NCBI RefSeq assembly: GCF_003999975.1
Contig: NZ_RJAC01000001.1
Location: 682,001 to 746,000, forward strand
Direction of reading: 5' to 3'
Source: Actinoplanes solisilvae
Lineage (GTDB): Bacteria; Actinomycetota; Actinomycetes; Mycobacteriales; Micromonosporaceae
Length of the DNA: 64,000 nucleotides
The notes under the pieces were generated by a model. That model ran no database searches and was not told the origin of the DNA. It was given only the letters and a program-made list of their open reading frames with translations. The first letter of the stretch is position 1. Each line of letters starts with the position of its first letter. The position numbers were made by a program, and so were the translations under genes. Below are positions 1-9,152 of this stretch, piece after piece.

Positions 1-223
1 CGGGCATCGGGATCGGCTCGGGTGCCGGGATCGGCTCGGGTGCCCGTGCACGTCGCCGCCCGCCGCCGGCCCGGCGCGATGCGGGCTGGATGCCGGCCCC
101 CGTGCGCGCCACTCGGCGGCCGCGCCGTGCCTCGGGGCCGAAGAGCACGGTCCGGAAACAGATCAGCGTGGCGAGCCCACCGGCGATGAGGGCGATGCCG
201 GCCGCGGTCATCCAGTTCGTCAC
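1..223 (-). CDS. small membrane protein, 3' end outside window
   Basis: Incomplete gene read leftward from GTG 223 (ATG 211 is an alternative); about 74 codons are visible and no stop is reached. Residues 5-27 form one hydrophobic helix (ITAAGIALIAGG-like), followed by an Arg/Gly-rich stretch and then Pro-Glu-Pro-Ile units. Those units are encoded by an 18-bp perfect tandem duplication at 9-26 and 27-44. No family is recognised. It is divergent from accD, so the 224-340 gap probably carries promoters for both. The uninterrupted frame and the membrane helix are the only support. Confidence 0.45.
   Translation of the reverse strand, partial: MTNWMTAAGIALIAGGLATLICFRTVLFGPEARRGRRVARTGAGIQPASRRAGGGRRRARAPEPIPAPEPIPMP
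9..44. repeat. 18-bp tandem duplication
   Basis: Two perfect copies of an 18-bp unit at 9-26 and 27-44. They encode APEPIP-type repeats in the minus-strand partial gene. More copies could lie outside the window. Confidence 0.8.
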
Positions 224-340
224 GACAGATGTAACGAATGGGGCATTGAGTGCGAAACGCACCCGTAGCGGCGCGGGGCCTGCTATCGCACTACGATCAC
301 TTACCGACGAGTACCACCCGCGGAAAGTGTGAGGAACCAC

Positions 341-1921
341 GTGACCACCCACCAGGACGACGCAGTCCGGGCAGACATCCACACCACCGCCGGCAAGCTC
401 GACGATCTCGCCCGGCGCACCGACGAGGCCGTGCACGCCGGCTCGGCCCGCGCGGTCGAGAAGCAGCACGCCCGCGGCAAGAAGACGGCCCGCGAACGCA
501 TCGAGATGCTGCTCGACGAGGGGTCGTTCGTGGAGCTCGACGGGCTCGCCCGGCACCGCTCGACCGCCTTCGGCCTCGACAAGAACCGCCCGTACGGTGA
601 CGGCGTCGTAACCGGATACGGCACCGTCGACGGCCGGCAGATCTGCGTCTTCTCCCAGGACTTCACCGTCTTCGGCGGATCGCTCGGCGAGGTCTTCGGC
701 GAGAAGATCGTCAAGGTCCTCGACCTGGCCATGAAGATCGGCTGCCCGATCATCGGGATCAACGACTCCGGCGGCGCCCGCATCCAGGAGGGCGTGGTCG
801 CGCTCGGCCTCTACGCCGACATCTTCTTCCGCAACGTGCGGGCCAGCGGCGTCATCCCGCAGATCTCGCTGATCATGGGCCCGTGCGCGGGCGGGGCGGT
901 CTACTCCCCCGCGATCACCGACTTCACCGTGATGGTCGACCAGACCTCGCACATGTTCATCACCGGCCCCGACGTGATCAAGACGGTCACCGGCGAAGAG
1001 GTCGGCATGGAGGAGCTGGGCGGCGCCCGCACCCACAACACGCGCAGCGGCAACGCCCACTACCTGGCCTCCGACGAGGACGACGCGATCGACTACGTGC
1101 GCGCGCTGCTGTCCTACCTGCCGTCGAACAACCTGGACGAGCCGGTGGTCTTCGAGGAGCCGGCGACCCTCGAACCCGATCTGGCCCTGGACACCCTGAT
1201 CCCCGATTCCGCCAATCAGCCGTACGACATCAAGGTCGTCGTCGAGACGGTGGTGGACGACTTCCTGGAAGTCCAGCCGCTGTACGCGCAGAACATCGTG
1301 ATCGGCTTCGGGCGGGTCGAGGGGCGTCCGGTCGGCGTGGTCGCGAACCAGCCCCTCAACCTGGCCGGCACGCTCGACATCGCGGCCTCCGAGAAGGCGG
1401 CCCGCTTCGTGCGCACCTGCGACGCCTTCAACATCCCGGTGGTGACCTTCGTCGACGTCCCCGGCTTCCTGCCCGGCACGTCGCAGGAGTGGGACGGCAT
1501 CATCCGCCGGGGCGCCAAACTGATCTACGCGTACGCCGAGGCGACCGTCCCGAAGGTCACCGTGATCACGCGGAAGGCGTACGGCGGGGCCTACGACGTG
1601 ATGGGATCCAAGCACCTCGGTGCCGACCTCAACTTCGCGTGGCCCACCGCCCAGATCGCGGTGATGGGGGCGCAGGGCGCGGTCAACATCCTCTACCGGG
1701 GCGAACTGGCCGCCGCCGACGACCCGGCGTCACGGCGGGCCGAGCTGGTCGGAGAGTACGAGGACACGCTGGCCAATCCCTACATCGCGGCCGAGCGCGG
1801 CTACGTCGACGCGGTGATCCGCCCGTCCGAGACGCGCGCCCAGGTCACCCGGGCGTTGCGCACGCTGCGGACCAAGCGCGAGACCCTGCCGCCCAAGAAG
1901 CACGGCAACATCCCGCTCTAG
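341..1921 (+). CDS. accD: acyl-CoA carboxylase beta subunit (carboxyltransferase)
   Basis: Carboxyltransferase subunit of a propionyl/acetyl-CoA carboxylase; it transfers CO2 from biotin on the AccA chain to an acyl-CoA, giving malonyl- or methylmalonyl-CoA. About 526 residues, normal for AccD5/PccB. The crotonase-fold halves show the usual glycine-rich acyl-CoA and biotin oxyanion segments ([11 protein letters not shown] and [13 protein letters not shown] in the N half, [14 protein letters not shown] and [14 protein letters not shown] in the C half). GTG 341 is preferred over GTG 329 because GAGGA at 331-335 sits 5 bases before it. Its partners accE (5821) and accA (12299) are nearby. Its stop overlaps the convergent M50 gene by 4 bases. 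Whether propionyl- or acetyl-CoA is the main substrate cannot be read from the sequence alone. Confidence 0.95.
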   Translation: MTTHQDDAVRADIHTTAGKLDDLARRTDEAVHAGSARAVEKQHARGKKTARERIEMLLDEGSFVELDGLARHRSTAFGLDKNRPYGDGVVTGYGTVDGRQICVFSQDFTVFGGSLGEVFGEKIVKVLDLAMKIGCPIIGINDSGGARIQEGVVALGLYADIFFRNVRASGVIPQISLIMGPCAGGAVYSPAITDFTVMVDQTSHMFITGPDVIKTVTGEEVGMEELGGARTHNTRSGNAHYLASDEDDAIDYVRALLSYLPSNNLDEPVVFEEPATLEPDLALDTLIPDSANQPYDIKVVVETVVDDFLEVQPLYAQNIVIGFGRVEGRPVGVVANQPLNLAGTLDIAASEKAARFVRTCDAFNIPVVTFVDVPGFLPGTSQEWDGIIRRGAKLIYAYAEATVPKVTVITRKAYGGAYDVMGSKHLGADLNFAWPTAQIAVMGAQGAVNILYRGELAAADDPASRRAELVGEYEDTLANPYIAAERGYVDAVIRPSETRAQVTRALRTLRTKRETLPPKKHGNIPL

Positions 1922-2646
1922 TTCGCGGGCAGCCACTGTCCGGCGAGGAGGAACGCGCCGGCCAGCAGGGCGATCAGGTTGACGACCAGGAAGAAGCCGA
2001 CCCAGAACAGGGCCGGGACGTGGGTGATGTGCGCGAGTTGGTCGGCGTCCGACTCGCGCATGCGCCCCCGGCGGCGCAGGCTCTGCAGCTCGAAGACCGG
2101 CCGCACACCACCGAAAAGCAGGAACCACACCCCGGCGTACGCGAAAACCGCCTGGACCTGCGCCGAGGCGTACCACGACACGGCGAAGACGATCGCGCCC
2201 GTGACGACCAGGGACACCACACCGAACAGGTTCCTGATGTTGATCAGCATGAGGAGCAGCAGCACCACGGCCAGCCAGAGCAGCAGCGTGATGCGATTGC
2301 CGCCGAGCAGCCAGGCGCCGAGCACACCCACCAGCGACGGCGCGATATAGCCGCCGAGCAGGGTCAGCATCATGCCGGGACCGGTCGGGCGGCCCGACGA
2401 CAGGGTCAGGCCGGACGTGTCGAACTCGAGCCGGATGCCGCGCAGCCGACGGCCGGTGATCAGCGCGAAGAACGCGTGGCCACCCTCGTGGGCGATCGTG
2501 ACGGCGTTACGGGCGACCCGCCAGACCGGGCGGAACGCCACCGCCGCGAGACCGGCCAGAGCGGTCAGCAGAACCAGCAGACCGGGCGGGTCCGGCTGAG
2601 CGCCGAGCAGCTTGTCCCAGAAGTCCGTCACACCGTCGATCGACAC
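1918..2646 (-). CDS. M50-family (site-2 protease-like) membrane metallopeptidase
   Basis: About 242 residues from GTG 2646 (GTG 2631 is possible; neither has a clear ribosome site). Residues 53-57 read HEGGH, the zinc-binding HExxH signature inside a membrane helix, typical of the actinobacterial M50 family protein. Hydrophobic segments lie at about 22-40, 85-110, 115-140, 150-180 and at the C-terminus. Known M50 proteins cut substrates within membranes; whether this one has a regulatory substrate is unknown. It is convergent with accD. A small membrane protein gene lies directly upstream on the same strand. Confidence 0.8.
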   Translation of the reverse strand: MSIDGVTDFWDKLLGAQPDPPGLLVLLTALAGLAAVAFRPVWRVARNAVTIAHEGGHAFFALITGRRLRGIRLEFDTSGLTLSSGRPTGPGMMLTLLGGYIAPSLVGVLGAWLLGGNRITLLLWLAVVLLLLMLINIRNLFGVVSLVVTGAIVFAVSWYASAQVQAVFAYAGVWFLLFGGVRPVFELQSLRRRGRMRESDADQLAHITHVPALFWVGFFLVVNLIALLAGAFLLAGQWLPAN

Positions 2647-2672
2647 AGGGCCGAACTGTAGCCGATTTGCTC

Positions 2673-2876
2673 TTACACCCGTCGTCGCGCGACCGGCTCG
2701 CGTTTCGTCAGCAGGCGGGTCGCGACCATGCCACCGGCCAGAACCGTCAACACGGCGACGACGATCAGCAGCGAGACGAGGACGCCGACGGCCGCGGCGA
2801 GAAGCACGAGGTCGATCACGGCCACGAGCATCCACAGCGCCACAGCGGGCTTGCCGCCACGCGGTCGGCAGTTCAT
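2673..2876 (-). CDS. small two-helix membrane protein
   Basis: 67-residue protein; ATG 2876 is fixed by a textbook GGAGGT five bases upstream. It begins with a short Arg/Gly-rich cytoplasmic segment, then two close hydrophobic helices (about 10-31 and 33-52), and ends in a basic tail. It lies 26 bases upstream of the M50 protease gene on the same strand and may be co-expressed. No family is recognised; a partner or substrate of the protease is a guess from position only. Confidence 0.65.
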   Translation of the reverse strand: MNCRPRGGKPAVALWMLVAVIDLVLLAAAVGVLVSLLIVVAVLTVLAGGMVATRLLTKREPVARRRV

Positions 2877-2938
2877 GTCGCACCTCCATGAGTGACGGAG
2901 ATGAACTACCCATTCATCCCCGTCATAACTCACGGTGG

Positions 2939-5719
2939 CTACTTTTTCGGCTCGAACCCCTGATAGAGCAGCTTGAGATCGGCCTGCGAGGCGTCCCAGT
3001 CCTCGGGGGAGACATACCAGGAGATCGAGTACGCCCGTCCGCCGTTGACGATGATGTTGCGCTTGACCGCGTGCTGCCGGTTGCCGCTGCTGGTCGTGTA
3101 GTAGAACTCCCAGTCGGCGGCCTGCTTGAAGTAGTTCGGCACCGACACGATCTTGACCCGGTCGTAGTTCCGGTAGCTCCCGGCCCGGCTCTGCTCCTGC
3201 TCCTGCCAGTCCTTGAGCGCGTCCGGCTTGGGGTCGTCGGTCTGGTCGATCAGCAGGTAGCGGTTGTTCCAGCGGACCTCGGTGCCGTTGCCGCCCTGCG
3301 AGATCAACGCGCTCTTGGGCAGCGGGATCTTGTAGCCGGAGCCGTCGGTGTAGATGCGCCAGGTGCTGGGCAGGCTGAGCGTGGGTGCGGCGGCCGAGGT
3401 GGCCGGCTGCGACGGGCTGGTCGCCGCGCTGGAAGGCGGCGTCGAGGCGCCAGCCGAGGCTGTGGGGCCGACAGCGCCCGGCTCGTCGGGGTTCTCGTCG
3501 TCGCCCACGGCGTTGCCGATGAGGACGATCAACAGCACGAGAACGAGCAGCACGATGCCGCCGGCGATTCCCGCCTGGGCGTAGGTGAGCCTGGTGCCGA
3601 AGACGGTGACGCCGGGGGTCTGGCTGACGGGCCTGGGCGCCCAGGCCGGGCGGGACGGGCGGCTGAACGACGGGGCCGGAGCCGGGTCGTCGGGCACGTC
3701 AGTCCTGTTTCCACGGTCCTCGGCGGACGCGGGAACGGTCCGCGCGGACTTGGTCCTGGTGACGCCGCCCTTGGGCTTGACGACCTGCGTCGCGTCGGCG
3801 ACCGCCGGCTTCGCGGCCTTCTTCGGCGGCTCGGCGATCTTGGTCGTCTGGTCGGCCGGCGGCGGCTCCGCGATCTTCGTGGTCTGGTCAGCGGGCGGCG
3901 GCGGCTCGGCGATCTTGGTCGTCTGGTCAGCGGGCGGCGGCTCCGCGATCTTGGTCGTCTGGTCGGCCGGCGGCGGGTCGGCGACCGTGGTGGTCTCGAC
4001 CTTTTCGGCCTTGTCCTTCGTGGCCGGAGCCTCGCTCTTGCCCTCGTCAGACGAGGCCTCGCTCTCGTCCTTGCCGGTCTCGGGCGCGTCGGCCTCCGTG
4101 GCCTTGGCCGGCGAGTCGTCGGCGGGGCTCTCCTCGGCCTTCGTGGCCTGCTCGGCTTCGGTGCTGCTCTTCTCGGCGGTCGGAGACGGCTCAGCTTTTG
4201 CCGGCGCGGCCTCCTCTTGCCGCACGGGCTGGGCCGGGAGCTGCTTCGCGGGCAGGGCGATCTTGGTGGTCGGGTCGGCCGGCTTCGGCTCGGCGGGCGC
4301 CTCGGGCTGCACGTGCGGGATCACCGACGTCGCCTCGGCCAGCGAGCGCTCATGCTCCGGGGCGGCCTGCTTACGGCGGTTGGCCGCGACGTCAGCCGCC
4401 GTGAAACCGCCTTCGGCGCCACGACTCGTACGGGAGAGGTTGTCCGGCCGGGCCGGGGCGGACGGCGTACGCAGGAAGGTGGTCTTGTCGTCCTGGACCG
4501 GAGGGCCGTCGACCCGGGTGGCGTCCACCTTGGGGCCGTCGACGCGAGTGGCGTCCAGACGGGGCGGCTGGGCCTTGGGCGGCTGGGCCTTGGGCGGCTG
4601 GGCCTTGGGCGGCTGGGCCTGGGGAGTCGCGGGCGTCTGGCCCACGGGGGCCTTGCCAGGCGCGAAGACCGGCCGCTCGCCGCCAGCCGGCGGACGGCTC
4701 GGGGTGGCGGGCGGACCGGCGGGACGGTTGGGGCCCGGCAACACGGGAGTGTGACCGGTCGGGCCACCCGCGCGGTTGACCGGCGGACGCGGGCCGGGGA
4801 CAACCGGGGTGGAGCCGGTCATGCCGGTGAGCGCGGAACGGTCGCGGCCCACACCCGGACGACGCATGGTGGGGCTCATCGGGAAACTCAGCTTGGAACG
4901 CCGGCCGGTCGCGCGCAGCAGAAGACGCTCGGCCTCCTCGGCGTTGATGCGATGCGTCGGGTCCTTACGGAGGAGACCGTTGAGCACCGGCTTGAGCGGC
5001 CCGGCGTTGCGGGCGGGCGGCGGGTTCTCAGTCGCGAGCGCGGCCAGCGTGGCGATCGCGGACGGACGAGCGAACGGCGAGGCGCCCTCGACAGCCGCGT
5101 AGAGCGTGGCGCCGAGCGACCACAGATCGGCGGCGGGACCGGCGGAACCGTCACGAGCACGCTCGGGCGCGATGTAGGCGGGAGAGCCGAGCACCAGACC
5201 CGTACGCGTGACGTTGGGGTCACCCGGGACAGTGGCGAGGCCGAAGTCGGTGAGGACGACACGACCCTCGGCGCCGATGAGCACGTTGCCCGGCTTGACG
5301 TCGCGGTGGACGACGCCGGCCCGGTGAGCGGCCCGCAGCGCGTTGAGCACGCCCAGGCCGATCTCGGCCGTACGCACGGCACTGAACGGCCCGTCGGCGG
5401 CCAGCGTGTCCTGCAGCGACCGGGACGGCACGTATTCCATGACGATCCACGGGTCAGCGTCGGTGCGCAGCACGTCGAAGACGCGGACCACGTTCACGTT
5501 GTTGAGCCGGGCGATCGCGCGCGCCTCACGCAGCGACCGCTCGCGCATCTCTTGCCGCTCGCCCGGGGTCAGACCCGGAGGGGGCACGAGTTCCTTGATC
5601 GCGACCTCGCGGTGCAGGACGACATCGGTCGCCCGCCAGACACGACCCATCCCGCCCTGACCGAGCGGCGCGACGAGCCGGTAACGGTCAGCGACAACAA
5701 GCGGGGGAGAGGAAGACAT
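2939..5719 (-). CDS. membrane Ser/Thr protein kinase with long repeat linker
   Basis: 926-residue receptor-type kinase. The kinase domain covers about 12-270: glycine loop GQGGMG, Lys42 in AIK, catalytic HRD Asp140 and DFG Asp158. About 440 Pro/Ala/Glu-rich residues follow, including three PPKAQ units and five copies of an ADxTTKIA motif. A single membrane helix lies at about 714-735, then a roughly 190-residue outer domain of unknown fold without PASTA repeats. ATG 5719 is chosen because a TATTTT box ends 7 bases before it, suggesting a leaderless message. Inferred role: sensing an envelope signal and phosphorylating cytoplasmic proteins; targets are unknown. It sits inside the acc region but is transcribed against it. 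Confidence 0.92.
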   Translation of the reverse strand: MSSSPPLVVADRYRLVAPLGQGGMGRVWRATDVVLHREVAIKELVPPPGLTPGERQEMRERSLREARAIARLNNVNVVRVFDVLRTDADPWIVMEYVPSRSLQDTLAADGPFSAVRTAEIGLGVLNALRAAHRAGVVHRDVKPGNVLIGAEGRVVLTDFGLATVPGDPNVTRTGLVLGSPAYIAPERARDGSAGPAADLWSLGATLYAAVEGASPFARPSAIATLAALATENPPPARNAGPLKPVLNGLLRKDPTHRINAEEAERLLLRATGRRSKLSFPMSPTMRRPGVGRDRSALTGMTGSTPVVPGPRPPVNRAGGPTGHTPVLPGPNRPAGPPATPSRPPAGGERPVFAPGKAPVGQTPATPQAQPPKAQPPKAQPPKAQPPRLDATRVDGPKVDATRVDGPPVQDDKTTFLRTPSAPARPDNLSRTSRGAEGGFTAADVAANRRKQAAPEHERSLAEATSVIPHVQPEAPAEPKPADPTTKIALPAKQLPAQPVRQEEAAPAKAEPSPTAEKSSTEAEQATKAEESPADDSPAKATEADAPETGKDESEASSDEGKSEAPATKDKAEKVETTTVADPPPADQTTKIAEPPPADQTTKIAEPPPPADQTTKIAEPPPADQTTKIAEPPKKAAKPAVADATQVVKPKGGVTRTKSARTVPASAEDRGNRTDVPDDPAPAPSFSRPSRPAWAPRPVSQTPGVTVFGTRLTYAQAGIAGGIVLLVLVLLIVLIGNAVGDDENPDEPGAVGPTASAGASTPPSSAATSPSQPATSAAAPTLSLPSTWRIYTDGSGYKIPLPKSALISQGGNGTEVRWNNRYLLIDQTDDPKPDALKDWQEQEQSRAGSYRNYDRVKIVSVPNYFKQAADWEFYYTTSSGNRQHAVKRNIIVNGGRAYSISWYVSPEDWDASQADLKLLYQGFEPKK

Positions 5720-5732
5720 CACGGAGAAAATA
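5720..5732 (-). promoter_or_regulatory. leaderless-type -10 box for the kinase gene
   Basis: TATTTT on the minus strand (5732-5727), 7 bases before ATG 5719; fits the TANNNT box of actinobacterial housekeeping promoters with transcription starting at the start codon. Confidence 0.45.
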
Positions 5733-5808
5733 CCCGGTCATGTCGAGCGACAGCGAATCGATCAGCCGAGTGTGGGATACGTGTCACCGGATCTTCAGCG
5801 CAACGTCG

Positions 5809-5820
5809 TACGCTCGGTCG
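5809..5820 (+). promoter_or_regulatory. leaderless-type -10 box for accE
   Basis: TACGCT at 5809-5814, 6 bases before ATG 5821; no ribosome-binding site is present upstream of the start. Confidence 0.4.
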
Positions 5821-6042
5821 ATGAATACGGATCCGCTGGTCAGCGTCGTGCGTGGCAAGCCGACCGATCTTGAGACAGCCGCCCTGGTCACGGTGCTTGT
5901 GGCAGCATCCAGCGGGGTTGATGCCGCGGTCAGCCCCGCGGTTGGTACACAGCCGGCCGCGAAGAAAATTTCGTCATGGGCCCGATCCGCACGCCCGTCG
6001 ATCAGCCCGCGCTCGTGGAAGGGCTCGGCCCTCCCCCGCTAG
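5821..6042 (+). CDS. accE: acyl-CoA carboxylase epsilon subunit
   Basis: 73-residue AccE. It opens with PLVSVVRGKPTDLETAALV, the conserved head of the family. After a variable middle it ends with a Trp/Arg/Pro segment closing on W-x-GSALPR, the usual AccE tail. In actinomycetes this small protein binds the AccA-AccD complex and raises its activity (established for AccE5 and PccE). Its length is normal. It starts without a ribosome site, just after a TACGCT box. Known clusters place accE between accD and maf. Here a kinase and a membrane-protease pair separate it from accD, and three secretion-type genes separate it from maf. Confidence 0.85.
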   Translation: MNTDPLVSVVRGKPTDLETAALVTVLVAASSGVDAAVSPAVGTQPAAKKISSWARSARPSISPRSWKGSALPR

Positions 6043-6137
6043 ATCACCCGTCGTCACTGTCCACAGGGTCTCCAGGGCTGGCGGGAAGCGGCTACTCTCG
6101 CTTCCGAGCTTGCTTCCGGGTTCTGGGGGTGGTGCTG

Positions 6138-6566
6138 ATGATTCCCGAGGAAGATCGCGGTCCAGCCTGGCTGCGCGACTACGGCACAACCGACTTCGGC
6201 GCGATCGAAGCCGACATCCGCGCGATGGAAGAGTTCGCCGCCCGGCTCGCCGCCAACGTGAAAGACAGCTACGCCCCTCACCTGTCCACGGTGAGCGAGT
6301 CGATGCTGACCCGGCTGCCCAGCCCGCCGGGCGAGTTCGTCGAGCTGCTGAGCTTCCTGACGGCTCACAACGAGGCCCAGGACGTCACCCACCAGAACGT
6401 CTACAACTACGCGAACGGCACGCAGGGCTTCGCGAGCGCGGCCGCCGACATCAGTTCGCGATACCGCGGCTCCGACGCCTTCGCCGAGGCACAGGTCGCC
6501 GACGTGAAAAAGGCCTTCGACAAGGCCGGCATCCCCGCTCCCCCTGTTGCTGAGGGAGACCTCTGA
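6138..6566 (+). CDS. ESX/WXG100-like helical protein, type VII secretion-associated
   Basis: 142 residues, ATG 6138 with GGGGG at 6125-6129 as ribosome site. It is mostly helical with no signal peptide; an acidic N-terminus is followed by two long helices (about 22-55 and 65-125), the size and shape of larger ESX substrates. No clear W-x-G turn is visible, so family membership rests mainly on context: the next two genes are a PPE/ESX-like Pro-rich protein and a mycosin, joined by 1- and 4-base overlaps. Inferred: a type VII secretion substrate or chaperone. It could be an unrelated helical protein. Confidence 0.6.
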   Translation: MIPEEDRGPAWLRDYGTTDFGAIEADIRAMEEFAARLAANVKDSYAPHLSTVSESMLTRLPSPPGEFVELLSFLTAHNEAQDVTHQNVYNYANGTQGFASAAADISSRYRGSDAFAEAQVADVKKAFDKAGIPAPPVAEGDL

Positions 6567-7930
6567 TGCTGATAGCAGCCGGTGGTGGTGGCGCGGGCGG
6601 CACGCCGTGGAGCTTGATGACGGTCAAAGACATGCAGACCTACATCCAGAACCCCGACATCCCAGCCCACTACGAACTCCTGACCGGCTGGAAACGATCG
6701 GCCGACCTCCTGATCGAACACCGCTGGCAGGTCCAGAACTACCGAGACAACCTGGCCGCGGCGTGGCCCCCCGAAAAAAACGAAGCCTCAGCCGCCTACC
6801 TGGCCCGCCTCGACGAGCTGATCGCGAACCTCTCGGACACCTACGAGGCAGCCCTCTCCAACCACGACGCCTTCGCCGCGGCGACGCTGTCCCTCAGCCT
6901 GGCCCAGAAGGAGATGGCCGAGATCGCCGGCGAATACGAGGCCAACGAGCAGTCCTTGGCAGCCTTCACGGCCCAGCAGCAGCAGCCCGCTAGCGGTCGC
7001 CCCCAGCCCAGCCCTTCCCCGAGCGGCGAGCAGCCCCCGGTAGCTCCGGGCCGCCAGGAAGAACTGCACCAACAAGCCGTGACCCTGTTGAGCGGCGTCA
7101 GCGCCGACTTGGCCCTAGCTCAGCTCAACGTGCGCACGCCAAAGCCGTACTGGCCGAACAAAAGCCATGACGAACGGTTGAGCGGCGATGGCGACGGCTT
7201 CACAGCACCACCAATCCCTCCAATTACGCCGAGCTTCGCGACAGAGGCATCTGCGTCGGCACGCTCTGGGCGTACCACCGCGACGTTTCCGACTACACCT
7301 AGTACGGCGCTTCCGCCCGCTCCGCAACCCCTACAACCTGGTTTGGTTCTGGGTGGTGCGACGCCCGCACTAGGAACGTCATCGACCGGCGGTATCCCGC
7401 CGTTGGCGCCCTCTGTGACTGCTAATCCAGTGGCCACAGGTTTGCTACCTCCGCCAGTTGGGGGCCTCGCGCCCAACGGTGGGGGCTTAACGCTCCCCCC
7501 ACCCGTCTCTGGCCCGCATGGGCGAAACCAAGGTGTACCTCGCGATAATTTCGCTCGCCCGGGATCGTCTCCCCCCGGTGCTTATGCGATGCCGCCGGGC
7601 GGGATTATTGGAGGTATTCCGGGCGCCGGTACAGCACAGCCTGCATCTGGGCGACCCGCCGCAAGTCGAATTAATCCGATCGGCGGAATTATCGGCACCG
7701 GCGGTTTGCCACAGGGAAAGACGGGCGCAGCCGGCGCCACGGCCTTACCGGCTGGATCAGCCACTCCGTATGGACAGACGAATGGTCGCAGCATACGCCG
7801 CCAGGACCAGAATGAAGAGATAATCTGGGACCCGGATAATCCATGGCGAACTGCGATCGGCGTTGATCCTGTTCTCCACCCGACTCGAGAACGGCCCATC
7901 GATCCAGGCCCGGCGATTGGTCTCCCTTGA
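6566..7930 (+). CDS. ESX-like protein with long Pro/Gly-rich C-terminal region
   Basis: 454 residues. The start ATG overlaps the previous TGA by one base. The N-terminal ~150 residues are helical (WSLMTVKDM... then NLAAAWPP near residue 70, a possible W-x-x turn), as in PPE and WXG100 effectors. Residues 150-400 are Pro, Gly, Ala and Thr-rich with repeats such as GGIIGGIPG and GGIIGTGG. The last 40 residues carry IIWDPDNPW and GVDPVLHPTRERPIDPGP, a tail resembling other actinobacterial type VII-linked proteins. The second half becomes much richer in A/T. Inferred: surface or secreted effector handled together with the mycosin. No specific function can be given. Confidence 0.65.
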   Translation: MLIAAGGGGAGGTPWSLMTVKDMQTYIQNPDIPAHYELLTGWKRSADLLIEHRWQVQNYRDNLAAAWPPEKNEASAAYLARLDELIANLSDTYEAALSNHDAFAAATLSLSLAQKEMAEIAGEYEANEQSLAAFTAQQQQPASGRPQPSPSPSGEQPPVAPGRQEELHQQAVTLLSGVSADLALAQLNVRTPKPYWPNKSHDERLSGDGDGFTAPPIPPITPSFATEASASARSGRTTATFPTTPSTALPPAPQPLQPGLVLGGATPALGTSSTGGIPPLAPSVTANPVATGLLPPPVGGLAPNGGGLTLPPPVSGPHGRNQGVPRDNFARPGSSPPGAYAMPPGGIIGGIPGAGTAQPASGRPAASRINPIGGIIGTGGLPQGKTGAAGATALPAGSATPYGQTNGRSIRRQDQNEEIIWDPDNPWRTAIGVDPVLHPTRERPIDPGPAIGLP

Positions 7931-9081
7931 GTCCAGCGAAGAAGGCAGCATTCGTAAGCGGGGTCGCACTTCTTGCGGTTGTTGCCGTCCCGTCGAATCC
8001 CGCTCACGCCGACTCAATTCGCGACCAGCAATGGTACTTGAATGCCCTTAAGCTAGGGCAGACGAGGCCGCTCACGACTGGCAACAGAGTCGTCGTTGCG
8101 GTCCTCGACACAGGTAGTCACCCTCATCCCGACATTAGGAGAAACCTCCTCGCCGGCAGCGACCAGACATCTTCCGAAGGCCGCAATGGGAAGTCTGATC
8201 AAAACGGGCATGGCACAAGAATGGCTGGCCTTATAGCTGGACATGGCCACGGCTCGAGTTCTGGAATTCAAGGTATCGCCCCCGCCGCGAGGATACTTCC
8301 AGTAGTCGTCACCAAGACCGGTCGAGAAATAGATCCGCGGATCATGGCTCGCGGAGTGCAATGGGCAACAACTCAAAAGGCATCGGTGATTAACATTTCT
8401 TCGGGTGGCGGCCCAAGCTTCGATCTCGCTGACGCCATCGACGCCGCCATCAGCGAAGATGTCGTGGTGGTAGCCGCCGCAGGCAACACTTCTTCCGAGG
8501 CAATAGTCAACTATCCTGCCGCTTTCGACGACGTCTTAGCAGTTGGTGCCACGGGTAGATCGGGCCAACATTCATCGACTTCCGTTAAAGGTGATCGAGT
8601 CAAGATTTGCGCACCCGGAGTCGACATAATTTCAACCCAGCCAAGCCGAGGTTACGGAACCGCAACTGGTACTTCTGATTCTACCGCCATTGTGTCTGGA
8701 GCTGCCGCTCTCGTCCGATCGAGATTCCCTGATCTCTCGGCCAAAGAAGTCGTTCATCGACTTACTGCTACTGCGGATGATATTGGGCCGCCGGGGCGGG
8801 ATGATGAGTGTGGGTTTGGGCGGCTGAATATTGTCAAGGCTCTTACGGCTGAGGTGCCGCCTCTTGAAGGGGGCGGAGCTCCTCCTGCAAGTAACAGCGC
8901 TCCGCCTTCCGCTGGGGCCACTGCTGTTCGACCTGGGGGCTCGTCGCCCTCGGCAACTGCTCGGGGCGAGCAGACGCCTGCGGGAAACGGGCGGGGCTGG
9001 GTTTTGGGTGGGGCTGCCGGCGGCCTTGTCTTGGTGGGGGTTCTTGTCGGGCTGGGTATTCGGCGTCGGCGGCGTGGGTGA
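7927..9081 (+). CDS. mycP: mycosin-type subtilisin-like serine protease (type VII secretion)
   Basis: 384 residues from TTG 7927, which overlaps the upstream stop by 4 bases (TTGA). A signal peptide ends near residue 28 (AHA). The S8 peptidase triad is complete: Asp61 (AVLDTGS), His95 (GHGTRMAG) and Ser250 (GTSDSTA), with oxyanion Asn187. A Pro/Ala-rich linker leads to one membrane helix (about 356-376) and an RRRRRG stop-transfer tail. That is the classic mycosin layout, placing the protease outside the membrane. In ESX systems mycosins stabilise the secretion channel and trim substrates. No EccB, EccC or EccD gene is in the window, so this set is an orphan. Base composition is far less G+C-rich than its neighbours, suggesting transfer. 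Confidence 0.88.
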   Translation: MSPAKKAAFVSGVALLAVVAVPSNPAHADSIRDQQWYLNALKLGQTRPLTTGNRVVVAVLDTGSHPHPDIRRNLLAGSDQTSSEGRNGKSDQNGHGTRMAGLIAGHGHGSSSGIQGIAPAARILPVVVTKTGREIDPRIMARGVQWATTQKASVINISSGGGPSFDLADAIDAAISEDVVVVAAAGNTSSEAIVNYPAAFDDVLAVGATGRSGQHSSTSVKGDRVKICAPGVDIISTQPSRGYGTATGTSDSTAIVSGAAALVRSRFPDLSAKEVVHRLTATADDIGPPGRDDECGFGRLNIVKALTAEVPPLEGGGAPPASNSAPPSAGATAVRPGGSSPSATARGEQTPAGNGRGWVLGGAAGGLVLVGVLVGLGIRRRRRG

Positions 9082-9102
9082 CGGGGGCTTGAGGCCAGCG
9101 TG

Positions 9103-9152
9103 AAGAACGCGCCTGGCGGTCTCGAGGCCCAACGTCAAGAACGCGCCTGGCG
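9103..9152. repeat. 16-bp direct repeat downstream of mycosin
   Basis: AAGAACGCGCCTGGCG occurs at 9103-9118 and again at 9137-9152, 34 bp apart, with partial similarity continuing on both sides. It lies in the 191-bp gap before maf, which holds no gene. Function unknown; possibly a scar of the insertion that brought the preceding three genes. Confidence 0.7.

Noticed and set aside
883..2661. A 592-codon plus-strand frame running from accD into the M50 gene
   Set aside because: Arg-rich shadow of accD in a different frame, then antisense to the protease gene.
3840..4620. CRISPR-like repeats
   Set aside because: The repeats are in-frame codon repeats (ADQTTKIA and PPKAQ units) within the kinase linker, without spacers of constant size.
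2612..5824. A 1070-codon open frame on the plus strand opposite the first kinase
   Set aside because: It is the antisense shadow of a clear kinase gene; its Arg/Gly/Leu-rich composition is typical of out-of-frame high-G+C DNA and no domain is visible.
6057..6065. Single DnaA-box-like CTGTCCACA before the ESX-like gene
   Set aside because: Only one degenerate match; expected by chance at this frequency.
5722..9081. Prophage or integrative element
   Set aside because: No integrase, tRNA target or phage structural gene; only a composition shift and a short direct repeat.
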